Positions 29,217 through 38,204 are shown, counted from the first letter of the stretch. The stretch is 64,000 bases of DNA from Sulfurimonas aquatica (GCF_017357825.1 NZ_CP046072.1:1674001-1738000); one strand, 5' to 3'. Notes: generated by a model not told the origin, from the letters alone. A program made the numbers and translations.

Positions 29217-29633
29217 TTAATTATTTTTCAAATCTTGTAAATTTATCTGAGACTCTCTATCAGATAAAAAAAGCTCAAAAGTTGCACTATCTTTTTGTAT
29301 ATCAAACTCTTTAAACTTTACCAGCAGGTATGGAGTCTCATAAGAGTGTGCTCCTTTTGCTTTGAGGTAAACTTTAAAACTTTGATTTGTATTATTTAAA
29401 TAAAGGATATTTTGTGCAACTCTTTTATTATAAGAGCGAAGCACTACTAGGCCTTCATTAGTGTAGAGCGTCCATCGGAATTTAAACTCTTTTGTATAAT
29501 TGGCATATTTTACAAGAATTTTCTTTTGCTCATCCTTTTGCAAGGATATTTCTCGCCTCTCTTGGTAGTCATTTGAGAGTAAAGGAGTAAAACAGACAAA
29601 CAAAAGAGTTAAAAATTGTAAAATATATTTCAA
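29217..29633 (-). CDS. Small secreted protein of unknown function
   Basis: I do not recognise a family. The 138-residue product has a signal peptide (about 1-20, ending PLLSN), and the mature part appears mostly beta-structured with alternating hydrophobic residues (FKFRWTLYTNEGLVVLRSYN and SFKVYLKAKGAHSYETPYLL). No Cys, metal or catalytic motif is seen. It lies between argB (15 bases) and the prenyl synthase (9 bases) and is surely co-transcribed. It is probably a periplasmic or outer-membrane-associated protein restricted to this phylum. Confidence 0.7.
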   Translation of the reverse strand: MKYILQFLTLLFVCFTPLLSNDYQERREISLQKDEQKKILVKYANYTKEFKFRWTLYTNEGLVVLRSYNKRVAQNILYLNNTNQSFKVYLKAKGAHSYETPYLLVKFKEFDIQKDSATFELFLSDRESQINLQDLKNN

Positions 29634-29648
29634 GAATTATATCACTTA

Positions 29649-30500
29649 TTACTTAACGATTTGCGTTCCAACACCCTCGGACGTGAAAAGTTCGAGAAGC
29701 ATTGAGTGTTCTAGCCTTCCATCAATGATATGTGCTTTTTGAACCCCACCGTCGATAGCTTCAAGACAAGCGTCCACTTTTGGAACCATACCACCATGGA
29801 TTGTTCCATCAGCTTTTAGTGCCTCTACCTCACCTTTAGTAAGCGTTGAGTAAAGTACTTTGTCTTTATTTAAAACGCCCTCTGTATCCGTTAAGAAGAT
29901 TATCTTGTTTGCCCCTATGGCTTTTGCAACATATGAAGCACACAAGTCTGCGTTTATATTAAACCCTGGATGGCCCATCTCCTCACCCGCTGCAATTGGT
30001 GCAATAACGGGGATAAAACTCTCATGAATAAGATTATTTACCACATCTGCTTTAACATTTGTAATATTTCCAGTAAGACCCCATCTTGAGAAATCTTTTG
30101 CCTCTGCCGTAATAAAATGAGCGTCTTTGCCACTTATACCTATAGCCTTCGCTCCATGAGAGTTAAGCAGTGAGACTATCTCTTTATTTATCTCTCCACT
30201 TAAAATCATCTCAGCTATTCTCATAACCTCTTTGGTTGTTACGCGCTGACCATCTATAAACTTTGTATCTATCTTTAAAGCGTCAAGCATATCTGTAATT
30301 TTTTGACCACCACCATGAATGATAACTGGTTTAATGCCCACAAGGTACATCAGCAAAATATCTTCAGCGAACTTCTCTTTTAACTCAGGAGAAGTTTGTG
30401 CTGAACCACCATACTTTATAACTACTATCTCTTTTCTAAACTCTTTTATAAATGGAAGAGCGTCAAGAAGTGTCTTTACCGTTTCAATTTTAGCTTTCAA
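29649..30500 (-). CDS. argB: Acetylglutamate kinase
   Basis: ArgB phosphorylates N-acetylglutamate, the second step of arginine synthesis. The 283-residue protein has the amino-acid kinase fold motifs: VVIKYGGSAQ at the N-terminus, IIHGGGQKI (about 60-68) for phosphate binding, NINADLCASYVAKAIGANKI, and LTDTEGVL. Start is a TTG at 30498-30500 with AGGA 7 bases upstream; it overlaps the end of lpxK by 11 bases. Feedback inhibition by arginine is common in the family; I cannot judge it here. Confidence 0.95.
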   Translation of the reverse strand: MKAKIETVKTLLDALPFIKEFRKEIVVIKYGGSAQTSPELKEKFAEDILLMYLVGIKPVIIHGGGQKITDMLDALKIDTKFIDGQRVTTKEVMRIAEMILSGEINKEIVSLLNSHGAKAIGISGKDAHFITAEAKDFSRWGLTGNITNVKADVVNNLIHESFIPVIAPIAAGEEMGHPGFNINADLCASYVAKAIGANKIIFLTDTEGVLNKDKVLYSTLTKGEVEALKADGTIHGGMVPKVDACLEAIDGGVQKAHIIDGRLEHSMLLELFTSEGVGTQIVK

Positions 30501-31395
30501 TATACGTTCCTATAATTTCAAATACTTTTTTATCTACTTCCATATGCATATCTAGTAGCGATAGAGGAAGTCCAAATGATTCAACTTTTACAAAATCTTT
30601 ATAAGTTACCAAAAGAGAGTCTGAATTATCTCTTTGTAGTATCTCTTCTAATTCATTTTTTTTAAATGAGTGATGATCTTCAAAGTAGTTTTTACTCACA
30701 ACATTAGGTAGATAGCTATCCAAACGCCGTGGTCTTGCTATAGCTGTTAAAAGCGACATTTTATCACATCTATCTTTAAGCTCGACTACCCTTTTAAAAT
30801 CAACGCCATCTTTGAGGATTATCGCTCTTTTTTCTTTCCATAACCTCTCTCTATAAGGACCTGAGGGTAGGCATCTTCTATTTTTAGACTCTACTTCTAT
30901 TAGGAAGTCTAATTTATTTATATCATGCTTAGAGTATGCATCATCTAAAAAGAGAATCTTTGCACCCATCTCTTTAGCTTTTTGTATGGCAATCTTTCTA
31001 TCTTCACTCACTATAACAATAGCATTTGATACTTTTTTAGCGTATATCATCGCTTCATCGCCACTTACATTTACATCACACAAAATGTTTGAGCCATCAC
31101 TTACGATATGTAGACCTTTTGAGTCTCGTCCATACCCACGAAGTACAATTGCACTCTTTTCGTATCTTTGGGCCAATGCACTCACTAGCGGTGTTTTTCC
31201 ACTACCACCTACATTTAAGTTCCCTACACTAATAACCTTGAGACCAAAATCTTCAGCATTTTTACTCTTAAAACGCAAGTACATTAAAAAACAGTAGAGA
31301 TAACTCAGTGGTAAAAAAAGAAGGGAGAGAAGTTTTTGCAAAAAGCTTGGGCTGTAGAAATACTCTTCAACCCAAAAAACAAAAGATTTTTTCAA
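30490..31395 (-). CDS. lpxK: Tetraacyldisaccharide 4'-kinase (lipid A synthesis)
   Basis: LpxK phosphorylates the lipid A disaccharide at the 4' position on the inner membrane. The 301-residue protein has an N-terminal membrane helix (about 18-40) and a Walker A motif GNLNVGGSGKTP (58-69). The lipid-binding/catalytic region follows with LRGYGRD and a DDAYSK motif near 150, where the usual LpxK reads DDGxQH. The conserved second Asp and the change around it are worth noting but the overall fit is good. It is slightly shorter than the E. coli enzyme (328). In C. jejuni lpxK is also close to nadE. Confidence 0.88.
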   Translation of the reverse strand: MKKSFVFWVEEYFYSPSFLQKLLSLLFLPLSYLYCFLMYLRFKSKNAEDFGLKVISVGNLNVGGSGKTPLVSALAQRYEKSAIVLRGYGRDSKGLHIVSDGSNILCDVNVSGDEAMIYAKKVSNAIVIVSEDRKIAIQKAKEMGAKILFLDDAYSKHDINKLDFLIEVESKNRRCLPSGPYRERLWKEKRAIILKDGVDFKRVVELKDRCDKMSLLTAIARPRRLDSYLPNVVSKNYFEDHHSFKKNELEEILQRDNSDSLLVTYKDFVKVESFGLPLSLLDMHMEVDKKVFEIIGTYIES

Positions 31396-31402
31396 TATCT
31401 TA

Positions 31403-32524
31403 TTAGACTCTTGTTTTAGCTATTTTTTTAATTTTATCAATAACACTTTTTACTTCAGCATCACTCATCGTTGGATAGATTGGAAGTGAGAGTATCTGCT
31501 GATATGAGCGAAGCGCTACTGGAAAGTCATTTACACGCAGTGAATACTTTGTCTTGTAGTAAGAGAGTAAATGTAGTGGTATATAATGAAGACCAGTTCC
31601 AACGCCAGCATCACGTAAGCCAACTGCAAAAGAGTCACGATTTTTGTCTATCTTGATGATATACAGAGAAAATGGGTTCTCTTCATTATCCATATCTGGA
31701 GTAGTTACATGATCAACGTTTTCTAGACCTTTAGTATAGGCCTTAGCTATCTCTTGGTGTCTTTTTATAGTCTCATCTTGCTCGACTATTAATGCACGGA
31801 TATACGCTGCGTTTAATTCACTTAAAGAGTAATCATTTCCAATATCTACAACGTCGTAAATATACTCTAAAGCATCATCATCTCTTACGATTGCATGATT
31901 AGATAAAAGCTTAGCTCTCTCTATGATTACGTCATCATTTGTAACAAGCATACCCCCATTACAGATATTTTTCTTCAGATGTGGAGAGAAGTTAAAACAT
32001 ACTATATCAGCACCTGTAGAGCCTATGCGTTTACCTTTATATGTAGCACCAAGTGCATCACTTGCATCTTCAACTATTCTTACATTATAGATACTAGCCA
32101 TAGAGTAAACACGATCTAGGTCTACTGTTACACCACCTAAATGGGTAATGATTACCGCTTTTAGTTTTTTTGTTTTATTATCTTCAAGATAGCTTTCTAA
32201 CTTATCTAAGTTTATGTTGTAGCTTCCCTCTTGAATATCTATAAAAACAGGTTCTGCATCAAAATGACGTACTACTTCAGGAACGCTAGGGTGAGAGTTT
32301 ACACAACAAACCACTTTGTCCCCGCGTTTCAGATCAAGTGCGATCATTGCAAGATGAAGTGCTGATGTACCATGAGAGGTTGCAAGTGTATAGTCAGCAC
32401 CAACATACTCTGCAAACTCACGCTCTAACTCTTCAACTTGACTTATCTCTTCTCCATCTAGTGAATCACTCACATTTGAGTGCGCATCACGAGAACTTTC
32501 ATATCTATTAAATGGTATATTCAT
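31403..32524 (-). CDS. DegT/DnrJ/EryC1-family PLP-dependent aminotransferase
   Basis: The 373-residue protein is a sugar-aminotransferase-type enzyme. The family pattern is visible: GTSALHLAMIALDL (52-65) for phosphate binding, VEDASDALGATYKGKRIG (151-168) with the Asp that contacts the PLP ring, and the internal aldimine Lys at 184 or 185 in SPHLKKNICNGG (usual form SFHPxKNxxxGEGG). Loss of the usual GE before GG is a mild deviation. Substrate is unknown; homologues act on UDP- or dTDP-ketosugars for surface glycans. It lies between nadE and lpxK, 10 and 7 bases away, so it may serve lipopolysaccharide or flagellin sugar synthesis, but no other sugar genes are nearby. Confidence 0.85.
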   Translation of the reverse strand: MNIPFNRYESSRDAHSNVSDSLDGEEISQVEELEREFAEYVGADYTLATSHGTSALHLAMIALDLKRGDKVVCCVNSHPSVPEVVRHFDAEPVFIDIQEGSYNINLDKLESYLEDNKTKKLKAVIITHLGGVTVDLDRVYSMASIYNVRIVEDASDALGATYKGKRIGSTGADIVCFNFSPHLKKNICNGGMLVTNDDVIIERAKLLSNHAIVRDDDALEYIYDVVDIGNDYSLSELNAAYIRALIVEQDETIKRHQEIAKAYTKGLENVDHVTTPDMDNEENPFSLYIIKIDKNRDSFAVGLRDAGVGTGLHYIPLHLLSYYKTKYSLRVNDFPVALRSYQQILSLPIYPTMSDAEVKSVIDKIKKIAKTRV

Positions 32525-32533
32525 AATAATTCC

Positions 32534-33340
32534 TTATAAAGTTATATCCCTAGGATAATTAAAATCATGGTTTAGGGTTCTAGATGTTAGTTTCGCTATT
32601 ACTGGCATTTTTCTTTTAAAATGGTTGCGAAATATTCTACTTATAATCATATCTAACATTTTTGCTTCTACACCCTTTGCTACTATCTCATCACGAGACA
32701 ACCTATCTTCAACGTAGAGCTTCATTGCGCTATCAAGCTGTGCATATGTATACCCTAAATCTGCTTCATCACTTTGACCATCCCATAAATCAGCAGATGG
32801 TGGCTTTTTAATAATACTCTTACTCACTCCAAGGTAGCGTGCGAGTTCAAAAACTTCACTTTTATAAAGATCACCTATAGGGTTGAGTGCACTAGAGAGA
32901 TCCCCATAAAGAGTTCCGTATCCAAGCATAAGTTCACTTTTGTTACTTGTACCCAAAACTAAAGCATTCTCACGAGCGGAGATGTCAAACAGAGTAGACA
33001 TTCTCATACGAGATGAAAAATTCCCTTTTCTAAGGTTATCTAAGTCTGGATTCATCTCTTCATAAACTTTTAACATTGGCTCAATAGAAGCTGTCTCAGA
33101 TTTCATCTTAAAATCTCTACACAACTCATCCGCATCATCAATTGAACTCTGTGAAGAGTAATGAGATGGCATTTTTACACATAAAAGGTCATCACCAAAA
33201 ACTCTATGAGCTAACACAGCAACAACAGCAGAATCAAGTCCACCACTAAGTCCAACTACAACTTTTTTAATACCAGTCTTTTTGACTTCATTGTCTAAAA
33301 AATACTCTAAGTAGCTAGAAATTTGCGAATATTTACTCAT
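32534..33340 (-). CDS. nadE: NAD synthetase (ammonia-dependent type)
   Basis: NadE adenylates nicotinic acid adenine dinucleotide and amidates it to NAD. The 268-residue protein lacks a glutaminase domain and is the short NH3-dependent type. The P-loop of the PPi synthetase family, GLSGGLDSAVV (30-40), and the downstream LGTSNKSELMLGYGTLYGD and PSADLWDGQSDEADLGYTY segments are diagnostic. It has a putative own promoter (TATAAT at 33378-33383) and is the first gene of the long minus-strand run ending near ubiD. Confidence 0.95.
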   Translation of the reverse strand: MSKYSQISSYLEYFLDNEVKKTGIKKVVVGLSGGLDSAVVAVLAHRVFGDDLLCVKMPSHYSSQSSIDDADELCRDFKMKSETASIEPMLKVYEEMNPDLDNLRKGNFSSRMRMSTLFDISARENALVLGTSNKSELMLGYGTLYGDLSSALNPIGDLYKSEVFELARYLGVSKSIIKKPPSADLWDGQSDEADLGYTYAQLDSAMKLYVEDRLSRDEIVAKGVEAKMLDMIISRIFRNHFKRKMPVIAKLTSRTLNHDFNYPRDITL

Positions 33341-33377
33341 AAAAAACTTGAACCTTTAAAATTTATTAACAAAAATG

Positions 33378-33383
33378 ATTATA
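33378..33383 (-). promoter_or_regulatory. Putative -10 box of nadE run
   Basis: TATAAT on the minus strand in AGATATAATCA lies 38 bases upstream of the nadE ATG, facing the divergent cytochrome promoter. Confidence 0.45.
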
Positions 33384-33443
33384 TCTAAATTTGGCAACAA
33401 ATAAGACTTTAAGTAAATTAGGACAATAATTTAATTATTACTT

Positions 33444-33449
33444 TATAAT
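33444..33449 (+). promoter_or_regulatory. Putative -10 box of the small cytochrome gene
   Basis: TATAAT lies 21 bases before the ATG at 33471, with AGGA between as ribosome site. Confidence 0.45.
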
Positions 33450-33470
33450 AGATAATTTCAGGAAACCATT

Positions 33471-33758
33471 ATGTCTTTACATCATTTAACTTTTTTAATT
33501 ATTTTACTTTTTATCACACTAAACTTATCTGCTAATTCTCCTGAGGCCAAAGAGCTATTTAACAAGGCTGAATGTATGTCTTGCCATGAGAGTATAGACT
33601 TTTCGCATAAAAAAGATAAGGTAAATAGTTTTAAAAAACTTCACACAAGTGTAGAAGCTTGTGTTATTAACAACGAAGTAGAGTGGTTTGATGATGAGAC
33701 ACTTGATGTTACAGAGTATCTAAATAAAAAGTATTACTTTTTTAAAAGTAAAGAGTAA
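33471..33758 (+). CDS. Small mono-haem c-type cytochrome-like protein
   Basis: The 95-residue product has a signal peptide (about 1-21, ending LSANS) and one haem motif, C35-M-S-C38-H39. A C-terminal segment with VEACVINNEVEWFDDETLDV and EYLNKKYY follows the pattern of tiny periplasmic cytochromes seen next to respiratory genes in sulfur-oxidising Campylobacterota. An extra cysteine in that segment is noteworthy. No partner enzyme is adjacent; it is a single-gene unit with its own promoter and a convergent hairpin at its end. Its redox partner is unknown. Confidence 0.75.
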   Translation: MSLHHLTFLIILLFITLNLSANSPEAKELFNKAECMSCHESIDFSHKKDKVNSFKKLHTSVEACVINNEVEWFDDETLDVTEYLNKKYYFFKSKE

Positions 33759-33770
33759 TACTCTTACTTT
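33745..33770. terminator. Hairpin between the convergent cytochrome and DUF455 genes
   Basis: AAAGTAAAGAGTA and TACTCTTACTTT pair with one bulged base across the junction of two convergent genes. It overlaps both stop codons and is probably a shared terminator. No long T-run follows directly, so this is moderate evidence. Confidence 0.4.
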
Positions 33771-34584
33771 AACAGACCTCTTTTTTAGCCATAAAATTTA
33801 GCTCTTTACAACTAAATCCCGCTTCTTTTCTTGCTTGCATATTTAAATTTTTTGCTCTTAGAAATCCTTGTGGGTAGTACTTGTCAATAATCTCAAAATA
33901 GACATCACTCTGTACACCCTCTTGTTGGCAAGCATAGTTAAACCAATCATCCCCTTTTTTTACATGATCAACCTCTTCATCTAAAATCGTGTTTAAAACT
34001 CTCATCATTTTTTCTATCATCTCACTTTTAGGAAGCTTCTTTAACTTTGTCAGTATCATGGGTGTTGCATCTAAGCCATTGGCTTCAAGGTAACGCGGAA
34101 CTACTGCCATACGTTCCAAAAGTGTCTGTGTTCTTTGACTCGCTTCAAAAAGAGCATCATGTACTTCTATATCACCATAGCTACTATCTAACTCATGCAG
34201 AAGCTCTTCTAACATCAAAAAGTGCCTTATCTCATCTGCAGCAACTTTTAACCAGTCATCATAGTACTTTTTAGGAAGTCCAAAAAATCTATATGCCCCA
34301 TCGATTGCCAAATCTATTGCAGAGTACTCAATATGTGCTATAGCATGAATGAGAACTACTTGACCTTCTCTAACAGTAAGATTACTTCGTTTAGGTACGT
34401 CTTGAGGAGGAACGACTCTACAAATGCCACTATATGATGGTGTGCTAAACTCTTTAGCAGTGAAGCTGCTTTCAAACGCAACACTACCCTCATTATAAGC
34501 TGTGTAAAAATTATCAAACATTTCTATTTTTTTATTTGGGCTTTTTTCTTCCAATATTAATTCTAATTCTTTATAAAAATTCAT
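33769..34584 (-). CDS. DUF455 ferritin-like protein
   Basis: The 271-residue protein belongs to the DUF455 family, a ferritin-like four-helix group related to tRNA-modifying MiaE-type di-iron proteins. Candidate metal ligands lie in HAIAHIEYSAIDLAID, ADEIRHFLMLEELL and ILDEEVDHVKKGDDWF, which give the expected E/ExxH pairs. The family's reaction is unknown. The gene overlaps no neighbour and is divergent from the metallo-hydrolase gene with only 39 bases between start codons. Confidence 0.82.
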   Translation of the reverse strand: MNFYKELELILEEKSPNKKIEMFDNFYTAYNEGSVAFESSFTAKEFSTPSYSGICRVVPPQDVPKRSNLTVREGQVVLIHAIAHIEYSAIDLAIDGAYRFFGLPKKYYDDWLKVAADEIRHFLMLEELLHELDSSYGDIEVHDALFEASQRTQTLLERMAVVPRYLEANGLDATPMILTKLKKLPKSEMIEKMMRVLNTILDEEVDHVKKGDDWFNYACQQEGVQSDVYFEIIDKYYPQGFLRAKNLNMQARKEAGFSCKELNFMAKKEVC

Positions 34585-34594
34585 AAGCTAATAA

Positions 34595-34603
34595 TGCTAT
34601 AAT
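34595..34603 (+). promoter_or_regulatory. Extended -10 promoter of the metallo-hydrolase operon
   Basis: TGCTATAAT (extended -10 type, TGn before TATAAT) lies about 20 bases upstream of the ATG at 34624. Confidence 0.5.
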
Positions 34604-34623
34604 CGCACTAAAAAAGAGATTAT

Positions 34624-35217
34624 ATGCAGATAAAAGTTCAACCTATGGGGATTTATCAAACTAACTGTTACATTGCTACCATTGATGGTAAAGATTTTAT
34701 CATTGATCCTGGTGTAGATGCCACAGAGTGGGTAAAACAAAATGTTACAAATCCAGTAGCTATTTTAAATACACATGGTCACTTTGATCATGTATGGTCA
34801 AATGATGAACTTCAAAATCAACTTGGCATAAAACTATACACTCCAAAAGGGGATGTGCCCTTACTTGTTGATAGCTCTTGGATGCCAGACCTTCCACCAT
34901 CTGTTCCAGATGTGATTGTAGTTGGTGATGAAGAGTTAGATTTTGATGGTGTAAAGGTCAAGTACCGTCATTTTCCAGGACATTGCCCAGGATGTTCTAC
35001 TATAGAGATAGGTGATGCGATGTTTAGTGGAGATTTTATATTTGAGCGAAGCATAGGTAGAACTGACTTTCCACTGTCATCTCCACAAGACATGAAAAAA
35101 TCTCTTGAGAAGTTTAAACTGCTTGATTTTGACAAGACAATTTACCCTGGTCATGGAAACACTACAACTATAAAGCAAGAACAAAAACATGCAGATTATT
35201 GGATTAATAGTCTATAA
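34624..35217 (+). CDS. Metallo-beta-lactamase-fold hydrolase (glyoxalase II-like)
   Basis: The 197-residue cytosolic protein has the full set of metal ligands of the MBL fold: H51-G-H53-F-D55-H56 in NTHGHFDHVW, a His in RHFPGHCPGC, an Asp in MFSGDFIF and a His in YPGHGN. The arrangement matches the short glyoxalase II-like hydrolases that act on thioesters such as S-lactoylglutathione, but the C-terminal substrate-binding domain of true GloB is missing, so the substrate is open. It is followed after 12 bases by a methyltransferase gene; these two form an operon. Confidence 0.88.
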   Translation: MQIKVQPMGIYQTNCYIATIDGKDFIIDPGVDATEWVKQNVTNPVAILNTHGHFDHVWSNDELQNQLGIKLYTPKGDVPLLVDSSWMPDLPPSVPDVIVVGDEELDFDGVKVKYRHFPGHCPGCSTIEIGDAMFSGDFIFERSIGRTDFPLSSPQDMKKSLEKFKLLDFDKTIYPGHGNTTTIKQEQKHADYWINSL

Positions 35218-35229
35218 AGAAGGAAATTT

Positions 35230-35826
35230 ATGAAAGATCATTTTGAAGAAAAATCAAAGACTTGGGATAAAGGCGACGTTCAAGTAAATGGTGCAAAAAA
35301 AATTGCAAACGCCATTAGAGAGAACATTAATCTCACAACTGAAATGGATATTTTAGATTTTGGCGTTGGAACGGGTCTACTTGGATTTGAAATAGCAAAA
35401 TCTGTCAAGAAAGTTTACGGTGTAGATATGTCTCTTAGTATGCTAAAAAAACTAGAAGAGAAAAATACTCCAGAGCTTAGCATTGAAGCTGTATGTCAAG
35501 ACATAGTAAAAGAGCCTCTAGATCAGACTTTTCATGGAATAGTTAGCTCTATGACTCTTCATCATGTAGAAAACCTTGAAGGATTTTTTAAATCTATCTA
35601 TAATAATATAGAAGAGAATGGCTTTATTGCCATCGCTGATTTAGAAAAAGAGGATGGAACTTTTCACTCAGATAATACAGGAGTATTTCACTTTGGTTTT
35701 CATGAAAAAGAACTTTGTCAAGCCGTAGAAACTGCTGGCTTTAAAAATATAGCCTTTAAAAATATAAACACTATCAACAAACCTCACAGAGATTTTGGAG
35801 TTTTTTTAATAACAGCACAGAAGTAA
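35230..35826 (+). CDS. Class I SAM-dependent methyltransferase
   Basis: The 198-residue protein has the SAM-binding motif I ILDFGVGTGLLGFEIA (41-56), motif II around VYGVDMSLSMLKKL and a motif IV with SSMTLHHVENLE. The N-terminal part KSKTWDKGDVQVNGAKKIA is similar to the small type-11 methyltransferases. Substrate is unknown; a small molecule is more likely than nucleic acid. AAGGA lies 6 bases before the ATG. It follows the metallo-hydrolase gene and converges with the thioesterase gene. Confidence 0.85.
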   Translation: MKDHFEEKSKTWDKGDVQVNGAKKIANAIRENINLTTEMDILDFGVGTGLLGFEIAKSVKKVYGVDMSLSMLKKLEEKNTPELSIEAVCQDIVKEPLDQTFHGIVSSMTLHHVENLEGFFKSIYNNIEENGFIAIADLEKEDGTFHSDNTGVFHFGFHEKELCQAVETAGFKNIAFKNINTINKPHRDFGVFLITAQK

Positions 35827-35843
35827 AAAGAGATAAATACTCT

Positions 35844-36326
35844 CTACTTCTTCTCGCCCTCTTCATCTAAAAGTTTTAACCTTAGCACGTGCCTCTCTGT
35901 GACAACAGTTTTAAACTCTCCCTCAAACACTTTAATATCTAAAACAAAAGCTTCTACGTGAACGTTTCGTTTTTTTCCCTCTTTATGACGAACGCGAGCA
36001 ATAAACTTCACTTCATCATGAAGCTTTACAGGAGAGAGAAACTGACACTCACTTCCGACTAAAACAACATTTCTCTCATTTACAGCAAGCATAGCAGCAT
36101 AATCTGCACCAGAAAAGATAAAACCTCCATGAATAAGCCCTACATCATCAGCAACCATCTCATAAGTAGTACTCAGTCTTGTCTCTACATACCCTTTTTC
36201 CATAAGCAGTACTTCACCACTGAGATTCTGTTCTATCTTCTCATGTGTTCGTATACTAACTTCATTTTCATTCTCTTCACTCTCAAAATCTAATGCATCA
36301 TTTTCGTTTTGTTCTTCTTCTATCAA
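35844..36326 (-). CDS. Hotdog-fold thioesterase (PaaI-like)
   Basis: The 160-residue protein has an acidic N-terminal tail (about 1-25) and a hotdog domain with the segment [24 protein letters not shown], as in 4HBT/PaaI thioesterases that cleave acyl-CoA; the HGG is typical. The acyl substrate is unknown. The start is a TTG at 36324-36326, with AGGA 7 bases upstream, overlapping the cmoB stop in TTGA, so it is coupled to cmoB. It converges with the methyltransferase gene across an imperfect hairpin at about 35820-35850. Confidence 0.8.
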   Translation of the reverse strand: MIEEEQNENDALDFESEENENEVSIRTHEKIEQNLSGEVLLMEKGYVETRLSTTYEMVADDVGLIHGGFIFSGADYAAMLAVNERNVVLVGSECQFLSPVKLHDEVKFIARVRHKEGKKRNVHVEAFVLDIKVFEGEFKTVVTERHVLRLKLLDEEGEKK

Positions 36327-37216
36327 CTTTTATCCTTTATTAATCTTACATATACTCTCGCAGGAGCTGGGTAGCCCTCTACAGTTTTACTACTATCATT
36401 TGGATCTAAAAAATCCTCTAAGGACTGTCCTTCTATCCAAGAAGTCTTTCTTTGCTCATTTGCTTGTGTAACTGAAGTCTCAAGTACTTCAAACTCACAA
36501 AATCCAGCACGTAGACACCAGTTTTTCAGAGCTTTTATAGTTGGAACAAAGTAGATGTTTGGTATTTTAGAGTAACTTGACTCTGGACACAGACACATCT
36601 CATCATCACCTTCAATATAAAAAGTATCAAGTATTACTTCACCTTTTTTATCAAGACCCTTAAACAACTGTTTAAGCATTGCAACAGGGTCACTTCTGTG
36701 ATACAAAACACCAAGACAGAAGATAGTATCAAACTTCTCTTCATAAAACTCAAGATGTTCAACACCAAGAAGCTCATAAACTATATTGCTTTTTACAAAA
36801 TGATTTATAAAATCAAACTGTGTTTTATATAAAGGAGATGGATCAAAGCCCACTAAGGACTTTGGAGAATCCTCTTGCATACGAAACATATAGTAACCAT
36901 TGTTACATCCTATATCGGCCACTCGTTTATCTTTTAAATTAAAGTGTGGTCTAAGAAGATTATATTTTATATTACTCTGCCACTCTGTATCAATGAAGGT
37001 CTCACCAATTAGAAACGGCCCTTTTCTCCAAGGCATAAGAAGTTTTGCACTCTCATATATAGCATTATCATCAAAATTTGCACTTATTTTTACAATATCT
37101 GAGAGTTCAACTTTACACTCTAACTCAGGTAAAGCATCTACTACCTCGCGCAGTGGAGCGATGTTTTTCCATCTCATCCATTTTTCTCTATCTTTTCTTA
37201 GTTCGTCTAGGTTCAT
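36323..37216 (-). CDS. cmoB: tRNA U34 carboxymethyltransferase
   Basis: CmoB transfers the carboxymethyl group of carboxy-SAM to 5-hydroxyuridine at position 34 of tRNAs, forming cmo5U. The 297-residue protein shows the SAM-type motif [15 protein letters not shown], the WRKGPF segment and [16 protein letters not shown], all typical of CmoB. The open frame has a GTG at 37225, but the ATG at 37214-37216 gives a normal N-terminus ([13 protein letters not shown]); neither has a strong ribosome site. No cmoA gene is visible. It shares a transcript with the downstream thioesterase gene. Confidence 0.9.
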   Translation of the reverse strand: MNLDELRKDREKWMRWKNIAPLREVVDALPELECKVELSDIVKISANFDDNAIYESAKLLMPWRKGPFLIGETFIDTEWQSNIKYNLLRPHFNLKDKRVADIGCNNGYYMFRMQEDSPKSLVGFDPSPLYKTQFDFINHFVKSNIVYELLGVEHLEFYEEKFDTIFCLGVLYHRSDPVAMLKQLFKGLDKKGEVILDTFYIEGDDEMCLCPESSYSKIPNIYFVPTIKALKNWCLRAGFCEFEVLETSVTQANEQRKTSWIEGQSLEDFLDPNDSSKTVEGYPAPARVYVRLIKDKS

Positions 37217-37244
37217 TTTAATCACTATGATATATTTATTTTAA

Positions 37245-37250
37245 TATAAT
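37245..37250 (+). promoter_or_regulatory. Putative -10 box of the cation efflux gene
   Basis: TATAAT in TTAATATAATTGT lies 28 bases upstream of the ATG at 37279, followed by an AGAGGATAA ribosome site. It is divergent from cmoB. Confidence 0.45.
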
Positions 37251-37278
37251 TGTATCCAAATAGACAGAGGATAAATAA

Positions 37279-38172
37279 ATGCGATTAGAGAAAAAAGCGA
37301 CTGCTGTTTCGACAAGTGTAGCTGGCTTACTTGTTTTGATGAAAATGACAGTTGGAATTTTAAGTGGTTCTATCGCTGTTTTTGCATCTGCAATAGATAG
37401 TTTCTTAGACTTAACTGTCTCTATGTTTAACTACTTTGCCCTTCATAATGCTGAAAAAGACCCAGATGATAAGTTTCACTTTGGACGCAGTAAAATAGAA
37501 CCTTTAGCAGCAGTTATAGAGGGTACTGTTATCAGTATGTCAGCCATTTTTATACTCTATGAAGCACTCTCAAAAATTATCCATCCTAAAGAGATGACAC
37601 ATATGAGTGAGAGTATCGCTGTTATGATTATCTCTTTTATCATTACGGCTCTACTTGTTGCATTTTTAACATATGTAGCTAAGAAAACGAATAACATGGT
37701 TATAAAAGCGGATGCTCTTCACTATAAAACTGACCTCTTCTCAAATGGTGCTGTTTTATTTGCTCTTGGTGCTATTCACTATACCGGTGAATATTTAATC
37801 GACCCTATCTTGGGTATTGCCATAGCAATCTACATGATTTACTCCGCATTTCCTATCATAAAAGAGGGTATTTTGATGCTGCTTGATGCAGCTCTTAAAG
37901 AGGATGACATCAAAGCTATTGAGGAGATTTTAGACTCACAAGAAGGCATTAAAACTTATCATTACCTTCAAACAAGGGAATCAGGTTCTCATATTTTTAT
38001 TTCTGTTCATACTGTGTTTAATGTAAGCATAACTCTTTATGATGCACACTTAATCTCTGACTCCCTTGAAGCGAAGATGAAAGCACTTTTTAAAGATAAA
38101 AAAACACATGTCTTAATTCATATGGACCCGTATGATGATTCAGACATTAATGATGAAGAGGAAGATTGGTAG
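37279..38172 (+). CDS. Cation diffusion facilitator, FieF/YiiP-like
   Basis: The 297-residue inner-membrane antiporter has six predicted helices (about 10-200) and a cytoplasmic ferredoxin-like C-terminal domain. The transport-site ligands of YiiP (D45, D49, H153, D157) align with D40 and D44 (DSFLD) and H147 and D151 (HYKTD), giving a D-D/H-D site usual for Zn, Cd or Fe exporters. GRSKIEPLAA at 69-78 is a family signature. The acidic tail DDSDINDEEEDW may bind metal. It is monocistronic with a strong bidirectional terminator after it. Confidence 0.9.
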   Translation: MRLEKKATAVSTSVAGLLVLMKMTVGILSGSIAVFASAIDSFLDLTVSMFNYFALHNAEKDPDDKFHFGRSKIEPLAAVIEGTVISMSAIFILYEALSKIIHPKEMTHMSESIAVMIISFIITALLVAFLTYVAKKTNNMVIKADALHYKTDLFSNGAVLFALGAIHYTGEYLIDPILGIAIAIYMIYSAFPIIKEGILMLLDAALKEDDIKAIEEILDSQEGIKTYHYLQTRESGSHIFISVHTVFNVSITLYDAHLISDSLEAKMKALFKDKKTHVLIHMDPYDDSDINDEEEDW

Positions 38173-38174
38173 AG

Positions 38175-38204
38175 AGTAGAGCTTTTTAAAAAGCTCTACT
38201 TTTT
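38175..38204. terminator. Bidirectional terminator between cation efflux gene and truD
   Basis: A perfect 26-bp palindrome (38175-38200, two 13-base arms with AGAGC cores and an A/T centre) is followed by TTTT on the plus strand. It sits between convergent genes and should terminate both. Confidence 0.7.

Noticed and set aside
35820-35850. Possible terminator between the methyltransferase and thioesterase genes
   Set aside because: Arms pair only with a four-base interruption and there is no T-run on the plus side; too weak to list as a feature.
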